This document shows, in pieces, positions 42,126-51,732 of a DNA stretch of 64,000 nt (its first letter is position 1; each line of letters begins with the position of its first letter). The notes beneath the pieces were generated by a model. It made no database searches and was not told the DNA's origin. It worked only from the letters and a program-made list of their open reading frames with translations. The position numbers were made by a program, and so were the translations under genes. Origin of the DNA: 9FT-COMBO-48-23 sp964400675 (GTDB lineage Bacteria > Chloroflexota > Dehalococcoidia > GIF9 > UBA5629); contig CAYNVO010000001.1 of NCBI GenBank assembly GCA_964400675.1, positions 124,001 to 188,000 of the forward strand, written 5' to 3'.

Positions 42126-43027
42126 GAAAGTATTATGCAGTGTCGCTCTCACTTATTTCGTTGATATTGCTCGTGCTGGCATTTTTAGTTATCTCTTGCC
42201 ATGAGACAAATCAACCAGATGGCAAAATAGGGGTGGTTGTTAGCATAGCACCGCAGGCTGATTTTGTGGAGGCTGTTGGCGGAGAAAAAGTAATTGTTAC
42301 TGTCATGGTGCCACCAGGGGCCGACCCTCATACCTACGAGCCGACTCCCAGTCAGATGGTAGGGGTCAGCAAGGCGAATATGTATGCTAAAGTGGGCTCT
42401 GGCATAGAATTCGAATTAGCCTGGATGGACAAGATTAGCCAGCAGAATAAGAAAATGCTGGTTGTTGACTGCTCGAAGAGCATACAGATGATGGAGATGG
42501 AGGAACATCACGCTGATGAACATGATGATAAGCAACATCAAGGCGAGGACCCTCATATCTGGCTTTCCCCCCAGAATGCCAAATTAATGGTGGGGGACAT
42601 TTGTAGCGGCTTAATTAAAGTCGACCATCAAAATGAGTCATATTACACTCGAAATAGAGACGAGTATCTGGCGAAGCTAGATGCGCTGGATAAGGATATT
42701 AGGGAGGGGCTCTCTGGGGTTATAAATAGACGTTTTATTGTCTTTCATCCGGCTTGGGGGTATTTCGCCAGGGGCTATGGCTTGGAGCAGATATCGATAG
42801 AAATTGGTGGCAAGGAGCCGAGTGCGAAGGATATTGCCGATTTGATACAAAAAGCCAAGGAACTAGGTATCAAGATTATTTTTGCTGAGCCTCAATTTAA
42901 TCCAAGAAGTGCCGAAATCATTGCCAAGGAAATTGGTGGCAGAGTTGTATTTATAGATCCGTTGGCTGAAGATTATATCGGCAATATGCGTTTGGTTCTA
43001 GATGAGCTAGTTAAAGCAATGGAGTAA
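42122..43027 (+). CDS. znuA: Zinc ABC transporter substrate-binding lipoprotein
   Basis: A 301-residue cluster 9 binding protein. Lipobox FLVISC, then VVVSIAPQADFVEAVGGEKV, PPGADPHTYEPTPSQ (first metal His), and a His/Asp-rich loop EEHHADEHDDKQHQGEDPHIW, typical of ZnuA zinc capture. Later ligands are in FIVFHPAWGYFARGYG and the FAEPQFNPRSAE segment. ATG at 42122 overlaps the regulator stop. Confidence 0.94.
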   Translation: MRKYYAVSLSLISLILLVLAFLVISCHETNQPDGKIGVVVSIAPQADFVEAVGGEKVIVTVMVPPGADPHTYEPTPSQMVGVSKANMYAKVGSGIEFELAWMDKISQQNKKMLVVDCSKSIQMMEMEEHHADEHDDKQHQGEDPHIWLSPQNAKLMVGDICSGLIKVDHQNESYYTRNRDEYLAKLDALDKDIREGLSGVINRRFIVFHPAWGYFARGYGLEQISIEIGGKEPSAKDIADLIQKAKELGIKIIFAEPQFNPRSAEIIAKEIGGRVVFIDPLAEDYIGNMRLVLDELVKAME

Positions 43028-43029
43028 AA

Positions 43030-43785
43030 ATGACTAGCAAAGAGTTGGTCAAGTTGGAAAACATCTGGGTGCATTATGATAATGTAGCCATATTAGAGGA
43101 TGTAAACTTATCTATAGACCAGGATGACTTTCTGGGCATAATAGGACCTAACGGAGGAGGCAAAACAACCTTGCTTAAAGTCATTCTTGGGCTGGTGAAG
43201 CCAAGCCGAGGCGAAGTCACCGTTCTCGGCAGCACTCCAGAGCGGAACAGGAAATTCATCGGCTATATTGCTCAGAGTAGTTTGTTTGACCATGACTTTC
43301 CCATAAGCGTCTTGGAGGTGGTGCTCATGGGGCGTTATGGGAAGGTGGGGTTAATAAAGCGGTTCAGCAACGAGGATAAAAATTTGGCTCTTAAAGCGCT
43401 GGAAACTGTCGAGATGCTTGATTACAAGGACAGGCAGATAGGTAGGCTCTCTGGAGGTGAGCAGCAGAGGGTTTTTATCGCCAGGGCTTTAGTAGCCGAG
43501 CCGAAGATGTTGCTTCTTGATGAGCCAACGACAGGCATTGATACGCCTATGCAGACTGAATTTTATGAATTATTAGCCGAGCTGAAGCACGCGATGGCAA
43601 TAGTCTTGGTATCACATGACATAAGTGCTGTTTCCATCTATGTTGACAAGATTGCTTGTCTAAATCACCAATTGTATTATCATGGGTCGAAAGAAGTTGG
43701 ACCTGAGATACTGGAGGCTACCTATAAGTGTCCGGTGCAAATGATAGCCCACGGTGTGCCTCACCGGGTATTAAAGGAACATTGA
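43030..43785 (+). CDS. znuC: Zinc ABC transporter ATP-binding protein
   Basis: A 251-residue ABC ATPase with Walker A GPNGGGKTTLL (39-49), signature LSGGEQQRVFIARAL, Walker B LLLDEPTTGID and the switch His in LVSHDISA. Together with ZnuA and ZnuB it forms the importer. Starts two bases after znuA. Fits the znu/mnt cluster; zinc rather than manganese is inferred from the His-rich ZnuA. Confidence 0.95.
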   Translation: MTSKELVKLENIWVHYDNVAILEDVNLSIDQDDFLGIIGPNGGGKTTLLKVILGLVKPSRGEVTVLGSTPERNRKFIGYIAQSSLFDHDFPISVLEVVLMGRYGKVGLIKRFSNEDKNLALKALETVEMLDYKDRQIGRLSGGEQQRVFIARALVAEPKMLLLDEPTTGIDTPMQTEFYELLAELKHAMAIVLVSHDISAVSIYVDKIACLNHQLYYHGSKEVGPEILEATYKCPVQMIAHGVPHRVLKEH

Positions 43786-43792
43786 GGGGTAA

Positions 43793-44623
43793 ATGCTAGA
43801 GGTATTACAGTATGATTTTATGAGAAATGCCTTGGCGGCTGGAGTGCTAGCGGCTGTTGCCTGCGGGATTGTCGGTGTTTATGTAGTGGTAAAGAAAATT
43901 GTCTTCATCAGTGGCGGCATAGCCCATGCTTCGTTTGGTGGCGTAGGATTAGGTTTCTTGCTGGGCATAAACCCTGTCGTGGGGGCACTGTTCTTTACTC
44001 TTGCCTCTGCTTTAGGTATTGGTACACTGAGCCGAAGAACAAGTTTACCCGAAGATACAGTCATAGGAGTTTTTTGGGCAGTAGGTATGGCTTTGGGTGT
44101 AATCTTCATCGGCTTAAGCCCCGGCTATGCTGTCGATTTATTTAGTTATCTCTTCGGGAATATTCTATTTGTGCCTACTTCAGACCTAGTCTTGATGCTG
44201 ATATTAGATGCTGTTATAGCTTTGGTAGTTTTTCTGCTCTATAAAGAGTTCATGGCTATCTCCTTTGATGAAGAGTTTGGTATTGTAGTCGGAGTTCCTG
44301 TCGAACGTTTATATTTGACTCTATTGTGCCTTATAGCACTAACGGTGGTGGTGTTAATAAGGGTGGTTGGCGTTATCCTAGTAATAGCTATGCTGACGAT
44401 CCCGGCGGCAATGGCGAAACAGTTTACATATAACCTCAAGAAAATGATGTTTTTTTCAGCCCTGTTAGGTATTATTTTTGTTCTTTGCGGACTATGGCTT
44501 TCTTATGAGCTTGACCTGGCATCGGGAGCTACGATTGTAATTGTCAGCGGAGTCTTTTTCTTGGTTTCCTTTGGATTTCGGAGATTAGTCAGCCGGAAAC
44601 ATCCCATTGCTCAACCACCATAG
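43793..44623 (+). CDS. znuB: Zinc ABC transporter permease
   Basis: A 276-residue, multi-spanning permease of the ABC-3 family: YDFMRNALAAGVLAAVACGIVGVYVVVKKIVFISGGIAHASFGGVGLGF, LSPGYAVDLFSYLFGNIL, VVGVILVIAMLTIPAAMAKQ. About eight hydrophobic segments. It begins seven bases after znuC and closes the operon. The next gene, ftsY, is separated by 69 bases. Confidence 0.94.
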   Translation: MLEVLQYDFMRNALAAGVLAAVACGIVGVYVVVKKIVFISGGIAHASFGGVGLGFLLGINPVVGALFFTLASALGIGTLSRRTSLPEDTVIGVFWAVGMALGVIFIGLSPGYAVDLFSYLFGNILFVPTSDLVLMLILDAVIALVVFLLYKEFMAISFDEEFGIVVGVPVERLYLTLLCLIALTVVVLIRVVGVILVIAMLTIPAAMAKQFTYNLKKMMFFSALLGIIFVLCGLWLSYELDLASGATIVIVSGVFFLVSFGFRRLVSRKHPIAQPP

Positions 44624-44692
44624 AAACTTATTTGCTTTGTTTTACTACCGAGTGGTGTGCTAACATTCTGAAATTTGTGAAATTGTATTGAT

Positions 44693-45601
44693 ATGCGTGA
44701 TTTGGCGAATAAAACTGAACAAGGCGTAAAGCGTAGCCGGGAGACTTGGTTTGGCAAAATGGCTCATCTTTTTGACCGAACCAGAGTCGGAGACGAGGTC
44801 TGGGATGAGTTAGAAGAGTTGCTCATTGCCGCGGATGTTGGGGTGGCTACCGTACAGAAGCTAATCGAAAAGGTGAAGCAACGAGTTAGAACAGAGAATC
44901 TGAGCGAAGGGATACAGGTGCGTGCAGCCTTAAAAGAGGAGATGGTGAACCTGCTGAAGGTTGCTGGTGGAGTGTCAAGTGTTTCCGGTCCGGCTGACAT
45001 ACAGGTCATTCTGGTAGTGGGGGTAAACGGTTCGGGCAAGACGACTAGCATTGCTAAGCTTGCCTATTGTTTCAAGAGTGAGGGTAAAAAGGTAATCCTG
45101 GCTGCTGCGGACACCTTCAGGGCTGCGGCTATCGACCAGCTTGAAAGCTGGGGTGAAAAGATTGGGGTGGAAGTTGTGGCTCATAAGCCTGGTGGCGACC
45201 CGGGTGCGGTGGTTTATGATGCTCTTCAGGCAGCTCAAAACAGGCAGGCTCAGGTGGTCGTAATTGACACTGCCGGACGTCTTCATACCAAATTCAACCT
45301 TATGGAGGAGCTCAAGAAGATAAAGCGTGTGGCTGGTAAGTATGAGATGCCTCAGGAGGTGCTGCTGGTAATCGATGCCACTACCGGTCAGAATGGTCTG
45401 GCTCAAGCCAGGCATTTCACTGAAGCTGTAGGGGTGAATGGAATTTTTTTGGCTAAGCTCGATGGGACTGCCAAAGGTGGGATAGTTCTGGCAGTCTGTG
45501 ATGAGCTGAGGATTCCCATCACATATATTGGGACCGGCGAGCAACTTGACGACATGGCCGCCTTCGATGCTAACATTTTTGTGGAGGCGATTTTTTCGTA
45601 A
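44693..45601 (+). CDS. ftsY: Signal recognition particle receptor FtsY
   Basis: SRP-type GTPase of 302 residues that docks ribosome-SRP complexes to the membrane. N domain, then G1 GVNGSGKTT (110-118), DTFRAAAIDQLESWG, DTAGRLHTKFNLMEEL, LAKLDGTAKGG and GTGEQLDDMAAFD. It lacks the long acidic N-terminal A domain of E. coli, as is normal for this lineage. Confidence 0.95.
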   Translation: MRDLANKTEQGVKRSRETWFGKMAHLFDRTRVGDEVWDELEELLIAADVGVATVQKLIEKVKQRVRTENLSEGIQVRAALKEEMVNLLKVAGGVSSVSGPADIQVILVVGVNGSGKTTSIAKLAYCFKSEGKKVILAAADTFRAAAIDQLESWGEKIGVEVVAHKPGGDPGAVVYDALQAAQNRQAQVVVIDTAGRLHTKFNLMEELKKIKRVAGKYEMPQEVLLVIDATTGQNGLAQARHFTEAVGVNGIFLAKLDGTAKGGIVLAVCDELRIPITYIGTGEQLDDMAAFDANIFVEAIFS

Positions 45602-45620
45602 AGCGTCTAGAAGTCTTGCC

Positions 45621-45705
45621 TGTCATTCTGAGCGAAGCGAAGAATCTGGCTGAAGGCAAACTCTCTGAGAAATGCAGAGACCCTTCGCTGTCGCTCAGGG
45701 TGACA
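45621..45705. repeat. Palindromic intergenic repeat, copy 5
   Basis: TGTCATTCTGAGCGAAGCGA plus AGAATCT at the left; CCTTCGCTGTCGCTCAGGGTGACA at the right is the inverted arm with several changes. It lies between ftsY and lgt. Confidence 0.85.
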
Positions 45706-45747
45706 ATGTAAGTAAGCTATTTTGGGACTTTAGGTAAAGGAGAAAGA

Positions 45748-46569
45748 ATGATTAATATAGACATAGCCCCGGTTGCTTTCAGTATTGGAATTTTTGAGGT
45801 GAGATGGTATGGGATTATGGTTGTCCTGGCTATTGTGGCAGTCATTGCCATATCGTTGTTGGAAGCCAGACGCGTTGGTCTGGCTGAAGACCATATTTAT
45901 AGTATGGGATTATGGGCTATCATCGGTGGTGTTTTAGTTTCGCGATTGTTTCATGTTATTGACAAGTGGGATTATTATATGGCTAATCCCAGACAGATTA
46001 TTGGTTTTGAAGGTTTGACCGTTTACGGAGCGGTCTTGGGCGCCCTTTTGGCGGTTTTTATTTATTGCCGGGTTAAGAAGCTCTCCTTCTGGCAAGTAGG
46101 TGATGTCGTCGCTCCCGGGGCGATTCTGGGGCAGGCTATAGGCAGGATTGGCTGCACCATAAATGGTTGCTGCTATGGGTTACCTACGTCTTTGCCCTGG
46201 GGTGTGGTTTATACTAATCCGGGCAGTTATGGGCCTGCCGAAGCTGTACAGCCTACACAGATTTATCACTTGCTCTGGAATCTCATAGGATTTGGCATAC
46301 TCTGGTCGCTGCGCCGCAGGCTTAAGCCTCAGGGTTCGCTCTTTCTACTGTATCTGGCCGTTTACGCTGCTGGCGATTTGGGCATAAGATTTGTGCGAGC
46401 CGGAGACCCCTTCCTTTTCGGTATGCAGCAAGCTCAATTAATAGGGATAATAATATTGGTGGTGACAGTGCCCTGGCTTGTTATCAGGATGTGGCGTTAT
46501 CGAACTAATCGACCGGTCTCATCAAATGTTGGCGAGGTCAGTGGGCCGGGTCAAAATCAAGGAGCTTGA
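45748..46569 (+). CDS. lgt: Prolipoprotein diacylglyceryl transferase
   Basis: Attaches diacylglycerol to the lipobox Cys of lipoproteins; needed for the ZnuA, PKD and rhodanese lipoproteins in this window. The 273-residue membrane protein has the H-x-x-D region RLFHVIDKWDYYM, GLTVYGAVLGALLAVFIYC and the signature GRIGCTINGCCYG. About seven hydrophobic segments. Its last 32 bases overlap the end of the convergent recJ gene. Confidence 0.95.
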   Translation: MINIDIAPVAFSIGIFEVRWYGIMVVLAIVAVIAISLLEARRVGLAEDHIYSMGLWAIIGGVLVSRLFHVIDKWDYYMANPRQIIGFEGLTVYGAVLGALLAVFIYCRVKKLSFWQVGDVVAPGAILGQAIGRIGCTINGCCYGLPTSLPWGVVYTNPGSYGPAEAVQPTQIYHLLWNLIGFGILWSLRRRLKPQGSLFLLYLAVYAAGDLGIRFVRAGDPFLFGMQQAQLIGIIILVVTVPWLVIRMWRYRTNRPVSSNVGEVSGPGQNQGA

Positions 46570-48217
46570 GTCGGAGTCTTTGCCCACCGTTCCAGCGGTC
46601 TATATCCAGATTATAGGCTATATCCAGATAAGTTGTTATTTCTTGAGCACGGTTGCCAAAGCGGAAGCCGATGGCGTCCCAGGCTAGTCCACCCTGCTTT
46701 AGCTTCAACCCCAGATGCTCGCCCTGGCTGCCAATCGGGCGCCGGTCGACGATTTCGACATGGCGGCTGACAAAGGTGGGCAGCGGGTTGCCGGAGCCGA
46801 AGGGAGCCAGCTTTTGTATCTCTTTGAAGGTCTCGCCGGCAAAGACCGATAAAGGCACTTCAGCATCGATGTCAATGTGAGGACGCAAATCCAGACCAGT
46901 CAGTTGAGCTTCAGCGAGGGCGAGTAAACGTTTTCGGAGCTCGGGGAGATTGTTGGTAGGCACGCTGAAGCCGGCCGCTTTGGTATGGCCACCGAAATTC
47001 GATAAAAGGTCGCGGCAGTCTTTGAAGGCAGCCATGAGGTCAAACTCGGGTATACTCCTTCCGCTGCCACGGCATAGCTCGGCACCGAATTTGAAAAGTA
47101 TTACCGGGCGGTAGAACTCTTCTGAGAGCCGACCGGCAACGAGACCCATAACGCCAGCCGGGTAGTCTTCTTCGCCTGTCATCAGTAGTGGGAGGTCGGT
47201 TCCGGTGGCAATTATGCTTTTTCGGGCTCGTTCCATTAGTTCACTGGTTAGCCTTTGTCGTCTGGCGTTCTTTTCCTCAAGTTCTGAAGCCAGTGAGGCG
47301 GCCTCTTTTGGGTCTTGCGTGAGAAGCAACTGGTAACTTGTGGCAGCGTCATCAAGTCTACCGGCTGCATTGAGGCGAGGCCCCAGTATCCATGAAATAC
47401 TTTCAGTATCGAGATTACCTGGTTTTAGATTGGCACCGCGCATCATCTCTTTAAGCCCGATGCGCTCGGTGTTGTTAAGGAGTTCAAGCCCACGCTTCAC
47501 CCAGTAGCGATTGTCGCCAGTCAGCGGAACCATATCGGTTACGGTGCCTAAAGCTACCAGGTCTAGCAATCCGTTCAGTAATTCTTCCCGCCCGCTGCCT
47601 TTCAGGAGCGCCTGGAGAAATTTGAAAGCGACACCTACTCCGGCAAATTCGGTGGTTTGGCAGGCGGAATCACTTCTTTTGTGGTTAACCACTGCCAGAG
47701 CTGGCGGCAGGGAGGCCAGAGGCAGATGGTGGTCTGTGACAATTACGTCCATTCCCATCTTTTGGGCTTTTTGAATTTCGGCAATGGCAGTGATGCCGGT
47801 GTCGACAGTTATGATAAGGCTGATGCCCTTTTTGCGGAGCTTTTCTATGGCAGCTACCTGCAAGCCGTAACCTTCACGGTAACGGTGTGGTATATATGGA
47901 ATTACTTTGCCGCCAAGTGCTGAAAGTCCTTGAACCAGTACTGCCGTGGCGGTGATACCATCGGCGTCAAAGTCGCCGTAGATGGCGATTTCCTCGCCGG
48001 TAAGCAGAGCCTGATAAGTCCTGCTTATTGCTTGATTTATGTCAGGTAAAAGAAAGGGGTCGGCTTCCAATCGACTGTCGGCATTGAGGAAAAGCTCGAC
48101 CTGGGAAAGCTCGGATATTCCTCGATTGCAAAGCAGTTTAGCTAATAGCGGGTGAACCCCAGGTGTGTCAATTGGCGATGTGTCTGGGGTCAGTAATTTC
48201 CAGTGGGTGCGGCTCAA
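46538..48217 (-). CDS. recJ: Single-stranded-DNA exonuclease RecJ
   Basis: A 559-residue DHH phosphoesterase acting 5' to 3' on single-stranded DNA in repair. Catalytic motifs: YGDFDADGITA (80-90), VDTGITAIAEI, VTDHHLPLASLPPA with the DHH, and GVGVAFKFLQALL; DHHA1-like C-terminal part includes GSGRSIPEFDLMAAF and NFGGHTKAAGFS. Start ATG at 48217. Convergent with lgt, with the 3' ends overlapping. Confidence 0.95.
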   Translation of the reverse strand: MSRTHWKLLTPDTSPIDTPGVHPLLAKLLCNRGISELSQVELFLNADSRLEADPFLLPDINQAISRTYQALLTGEEIAIYGDFDADGITATAVLVQGLSALGGKVIPYIPHRYREGYGLQVAAIEKLRKKGISLIITVDTGITAIAEIQKAQKMGMDVIVTDHHLPLASLPPALAVVNHKRSDSACQTTEFAGVGVAFKFLQALLKGSGREELLNGLLDLVALGTVTDMVPLTGDNRYWVKRGLELLNNTERIGLKEMMRGANLKPGNLDTESISWILGPRLNAAGRLDDAATSYQLLLTQDPKEAASLASELEEKNARRQRLTSELMERARKSIIATGTDLPLLMTGEEDYPAGVMGLVAGRLSEEFYRPVILFKFGAELCRGSGRSIPEFDLMAAFKDCRDLLSNFGGHTKAAGFSVPTNNLPELRKRLLALAEAQLTGLDLRPHIDIDAEVPLSVFAGETFKEIQKLAPFGSGNPLPTFVSRHVEIVDRRPIGSQGEHLGLKLKQGGLAWDAIGFRFGNRAQEITTYLDIAYNLDIDRWNGGQRLRLKLLDFDPAH

Positions 48218-48290
48218 GCCTTTGCCTCGGACATCCGATTGGCTGATTTATATCATAAGTTGTCACCTTCTGCAAGGTAAGCAGGCTGGT

Positions 48291-48320
48291 TTGACCGGGC
48301 AAGTATGCGGCAAATATAAT
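48291..48320 (+). promoter_or_regulatory. Promoter of mtaB
   Basis: TTGACC, 18 bases, TATAAT. The transcript would begin near 48327, 11 bases before the ATG at 48338. Confidence 0.6.
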
Positions 48321-48337
48321 TGTCATTGAGCGTAGAC

Positions 48338-49609
48338 ATGGAAGTTAAGCTGAGAATTGCCTTTCATACCCTGGGCTGTAAGCTTAATCAAGCTGAGAGC
48401 GAATTGCTGGCTCGGCAATTTGCCGACGCGGGTTATCAAATTGTTAGCGGTGACGGGGCTGATATTTATGCCTTAAACACCTGCACAGTTACTCACATTG
48501 CAGACCGCAAGTCACGGCATTTGGTGAGGCTGTGGCGGAAAAGAAACCCACAAGCCTTAATTATCGCCACCGGCTGCTATGCGCAAAGAGCTCCTAAAGA
48601 GCTGGCTCAAGCCGGTGCTGGCCTTGTTGTGGGCAACGAGAGGAAGATGTGTCTTCTGGATGAGCTAAAAAATATGCTCGTCCCTGCGGCTCATTGCTTA
48701 TCGGGACAGCTCGTGGCAGATGGTGTCACTCGGGTTCGCAGTTTTTTGAAGATTCAGGATGGCTGCAACGATTATTGTGCCTATTGCATTGTGCCTCATG
48801 TGCGCGGACGAGAGCATTCTTTGCCAATGGCGGAGGTGGTTAGCGAGGTGAAGACGAGAGTCGCTGCTGGTTATAAAGAGTTGGTGCTAACCGGGACTAA
48901 AATTGGCGACTATGAGCATAACGGGGCAAATCTCAAGCGGCTGGTTGAGCAAGCTCTGGAGGTTACTAGTGTGGAACGGTTGCATCTTTCTTCTTTGCAG
49001 CCCCAGGATGTTTCTGCAGAGCTGCTCAGCTTGTGGCAAGACGCTCGCTTATGTCGGCACTTTCATCTGGCTTTGCAAAGCGGTAGTGATGCTGTGCTTC
49101 GACGGATGAAGCGACATTATACCGTGGAGGATTATAAAAAGGCGGTGTCTTTGATTCGAAAGTCCGTGCCTGATGTAGCTATAACTACGGATATTATGGT
49201 AGGCTTTCCCGGTGAGAGCGCTGAAGAATTTGATGAGAGCTACCGCTTTTGCGAAGAAATCGATTTCGCCAATATTCATGTCTTCAGCTATTCCTCTAGA
49301 CCGGGTACGCTGGCGGCGGGGATGTCAGGGCAGATTGATGATAGACTGAAGAAGGAGCGCAGTTTGCGAATGCTGGAGCTGGCTCAACTGAGTGTGCGCA
49401 AATTCTGTCAGAGGTTCCTAGGGCAGAAAATGACTGTCTTGTGGGAAAATGAGGTTAAGCCGGGCAGCGGGGTATATTCTGGGCTTAGCCATAACTATAT
49501 TCGGGTTTTCACCCACAGCAATGAGCCGTTGACCAATAAGTTTTACTCGGTACGGCCGGTCCGGGTGTATGGTCAGGGGTTGTGGGGGGAGGTTACAGGT
49601 GAAGATTAG
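48338..49609 (+). CDS. mtaB: tRNA t6A37 methylthiotransferase, MtaB type
   Basis: Radical SAM enzyme placing a methylthio group on t6A37 in tRNA. The UPF0004 domain has Cys14 (HTLGCKLNQAE), Cys49 (ALNTCTVT) and Cys80 (IATGCYAQ) for one cluster; radical SAM Cys143, Cys147 and Cys150 are in QDGCNDYCAYCIVPHVRGRE. HTLGCKLN is the MtaB rather than MiaB form. The ATG at 48338 is preferred to TTG codons just upstream because of the promoter position. Length 423. Ends overlapping the DUF167 start. Confidence 0.92.
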   Translation: MEVKLRIAFHTLGCKLNQAESELLARQFADAGYQIVSGDGADIYALNTCTVTHIADRKSRHLVRLWRKRNPQALIIATGCYAQRAPKELAQAGAGLVVGNERKMCLLDELKNMLVPAAHCLSGQLVADGVTRVRSFLKIQDGCNDYCAYCIVPHVRGREHSLPMAEVVSEVKTRVAAGYKELVLTGTKIGDYEHNGANLKRLVEQALEVTSVERLHLSSLQPQDVSAELLSLWQDARLCRHFHLALQSGSDAVLRRMKRHYTVEDYKKAVSLIRKSVPDVAITTDIMVGFPGESAEEFDESYRFCEEIDFANIHVFSYSSRPGTLAAGMSGQIDDRLKKERSLRMLELAQLSVRKFCQRFLGQKMTVLWENEVKPGSGVYSGLSHNYIRVFTHSNEPLTNKFYSVRPVRVYGQGLWGEVTGED

Positions 49610-49823
49610 CGTCAAGGTGGTTCCCAATTCGAAGACCGAGGAGGTTATCAAGGAAGGTGACAGGCTTCTGGTGAGGGTCAAAGAGCCTGCGAAAGAAGGC
49701 AAAGCTAATAAGGCGGTTATCAAATTGCTGGCCGGGCATTTTGGAGTTCCTCAGAGGCAGGTAGTCATCTCAAGCGGTTTTGGAAGCAGAAACAAGGTTA
49801 TCGAAGTTTTAGAAATACGATAG
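49599..49823 (+). CDS. DUF167 family protein (YggU-like)
   Basis: A 74-residue protein with ISVKVVPNSKTEEVIKEGD, LLVRVKEPAKEGKANKAV, FGVPQRQVVISSGFGSRNK, the DUF167 pattern. Function unknown. The GTG at 49599 is chosen because GGAGG lies six bases upstream; it overlaps the mtaB end by 11 bases. Confidence 0.88.
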   Translation: MKISVKVVPNSKTEEVIKEGDRLLVRVKEPAKEGKANKAVIKLLAGHFGVPQRQVVISSGFGSRNKVIEVLEIR

Positions 49824-49920
49824 TGTGCGGGTCACTATAGTTGTGCTAGGCATTGACTGGCATGTTATACTCTTGTGGTAATGGTATTATACATAAATCT
49901 AATGCATGAGGAGAATGAAC

Positions 49921-50829
49921 GTGTCACGTATGAGAGTTATAGTTAATCCGGCGGCTGGTGCGGGAAAAACTGCCAGGAAATGGCCGCAGATTATGGTGTT
50001 GATGAAGAGCCTGGGACTTGACTTTGAGCATGATGTTACGGAAGCTCCAGGTCATGCCATGGAGCTGGCTAAATTAGCGGTTGAGAAGGGCTATGAGATG
50101 GTGGTTTCTGTGGGTGGTGACGGGACCATACATGAGATTGTGAATGGCTTACATGAGGCTGGTGGTGGTGCTGATGTGGCAGTGGGCATCGTAAACACAG
50201 GGACGGGTGCCGATTACATCCGTACCATCGGTGTACCTCGTCGCTATAAAGAGGCTTGCAAGTGTCTCTTAAGCAAGAACAGGCGTGTGGTGGACCTTGG
50301 CGTCGTTGAATATACAAAGGATGGGCAACGAATGAAACGGTTGTTTGTCAATTTTGCCGGTATTGGCTTCGATGCCGAAGTTGTCAAGGCAACTACCGAG
50401 AAGTTTAAGGCTCTGGGGGATATGCCTTCCTATCTGATGGGACTATTCTCTACCCTTATGTCCTACGAAAACAGAGATGTTTCTATTACAGTGGATGGCG
50501 AACATGGAGAGAGACGGATTTGCACTGTCTTGTTGAATAACGGCAGGTATGGAGGTGGAGGCATGATGCCGGCACCTAATGCTGACCCGGGGGATGGTTT
50601 TTTTGACCTGGTGATAATAGATGACATAACCAAACCAGACCTTATCATGTCGCTGCCGAGAATCTATAGGGGCACTCATCTGACCCACCCCAAAGTGACC
50701 TTGATGAGGGCGCGGGAGGTAGAGATAAAGCCGACACTGACATCGGCTGTTCAGGCTGATGGTGAACTGCTCGGAGAAGCACCGGCCCGTTTCAGCGTAT
50801 TGCCCGGGGCACTTACCGTTATTGTCTAG
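49921..50829 (+). CDS. Diacylglycerol kinase / YegS-like lipid kinase
   Basis: Lipid kinase family protein of 302 residues. ATP-binding motifs: RVIVNPAAGAGKTARKW, VSVGGDGTIHEIVNGL and VGIVNTGTGADYIRTIG (usually GTGND); later NFAGIGFDAEVV and NNGRYGGGGMMPAPNADPGDGFFDLV. The substrate is a diacylglycerol or other lipid. The GTG at 49921 has GAGGAG seven bases upstream; ATGs at 49906 and 49930 are alternatives. Upstream are several TATACT/TATTAT-like boxes (49865-49890). Confidence 0.92.
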   Translation: MSRMRVIVNPAAGAGKTARKWPQIMVLMKSLGLDFEHDVTEAPGHAMELAKLAVEKGYEMVVSVGGDGTIHEIVNGLHEAGGGADVAVGIVNTGTGADYIRTIGVPRRYKEACKCLLSKNRRVVDLGVVEYTKDGQRMKRLFVNFAGIGFDAEVVKATTEKFKALGDMPSYLMGLFSTLMSYENRDVSITVDGEHGERRICTVLLNNGRYGGGGMMPAPNADPGDGFFDLVIIDDITKPDLIMSLPRIYRGTHLTHPKVTLMRAREVEIKPTLTSAVQADGELLGEAPARFSVLPGALTVIV

Positions 50830-50890
50830 GCGGCTATTTGTGGTTTGACTTGAATCAGCAGCGCCTCTATAGCGCTAAATTTGGAGCGAG

Positions 50891-51145
50891 CTAAGCTTTT
50901 TCCAAAATCTCAGCCAGGCCGGGGGCTTCTTGAATAAGCTGGTCCAGTGAAATTTCCTCCCCTGTGATGTCGAAGGCTTTCTTTGTCGATAGCGAAGTCA
51001 CTACTACGCTTACAGGTTTTTTGACGCCAGAGAAGAAGATACCACCACAGCTGGGCTGGCAGTTAAATGATAATTTAACCACCGGCATTACAGTTGTTCC
51101 GGCTATTGCAACAGGGTCGCCGACTATTACTCTTTCCGTTTCCAT
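50891..51145 (-). CDS. Short GerW/YtfJ-like protein
   Basis: An 84-residue protein resembling the N-terminal part of GerW/YtfJ proteins: RVIVGDPVAIAGTTVMPVVKLSFN followed by PVSVVVTSLSTKKAFDITG. It looks like a shorter, diverged paralogue of the gene at 51733 with which it forms a three-gene run; it overlaps DUF2953 by 19 bases. The Cys in NCQPSCGG replace the Gly-rich loop. Function unknown. Confidence 0.68.
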   Translation of the reverse strand: METERVIVGDPVAIAGTTVMPVVKLSFNCQPSCGGIFFSGVKKPVSVVVTSLSTKKAFDITGEEISLDQLIQEAPGLAEILEKA

Positions 51146-51732
51146 TTAGAAAAAACCAATTTTTTAATAGCTCGCAATGTGGGCAATGAGAAGGCGAATC
51201 CAATCAGAGGTGCAGCCAGTTGGATAGGCCTGACCCTTACCGTTCCGTGAAGATATCCTTCGATGATAGCCTCGCCGGTAAATGAAGGCTCCAGTCTTAT
51301 GCGGTGAGGTGAGAAGTAGCTCAGAAGTAGATTAAGTGGTGCTAAAAAGGCAAAGAGCAGACCTATATCAGCCGGATTTTCAAGTCCTATTTTGAAGTCT
51401 GCTGTGAGTTCCTTGACCTTAATGCGCCTGAGAGTTCTTTTCGTAAAGCTGATGAGTTGTCTTAAGAAGCCTTTGATTCGCAGGGTTTCTGATGTAGCTC
51501 TTATACCCCGTATCCAATCCTGACGCTTCTGTTTATGTTCAATCGCCGTCTTTTCTTCAGGCTCTTTTTTTGTTTGTCTCAGTTCCTTACTAACTAACCC
51601 GAAAAGCCACACTAATCTGATGCTGAATTTGGGCTTTCCATATACGCTTGTACGGAAAACCAGGTCAAGCGACACACAGAGGAGAAGAGTGATGAGTATC
51701 GCCAGGCTAGCTAGAACAGCGATGGCCCACAA
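51127..51732 (-). CDS. DUF2953 family membrane-anchored protein
   Basis: A 201-residue protein with one N-terminal membrane segment (IAVLASLAILITLLLCVSL), then KFSIRLVWLFGLVS, and the later KIGLENPADIGLLFAFLAPLN typical of DUF2953. In Bacillus, DUF2953 (YtfI) lies beside ytfJ/gerW and is linked to sporulation; the same neighbour order is kept here. Directly follows the GerW-like gene with no gap. Confidence 0.85.
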   Translation of the reverse strand: MWAIAVLASLAILITLLLCVSLDLVFRTSVYGKPKFSIRLVWLFGLVSKELRQTKKEPEEKTAIEHKQKRQDWIRGIRATSETLRIKGFLRQLISFTKRTLRRIKVKELTADFKIGLENPADIGLLFAFLAPLNLLLSYFSPHRIRLEPSFTGEAIIEGYLHGTVRVRPIQLAAPLIGFAFSLPTLRAIKKLVFSKWKRKE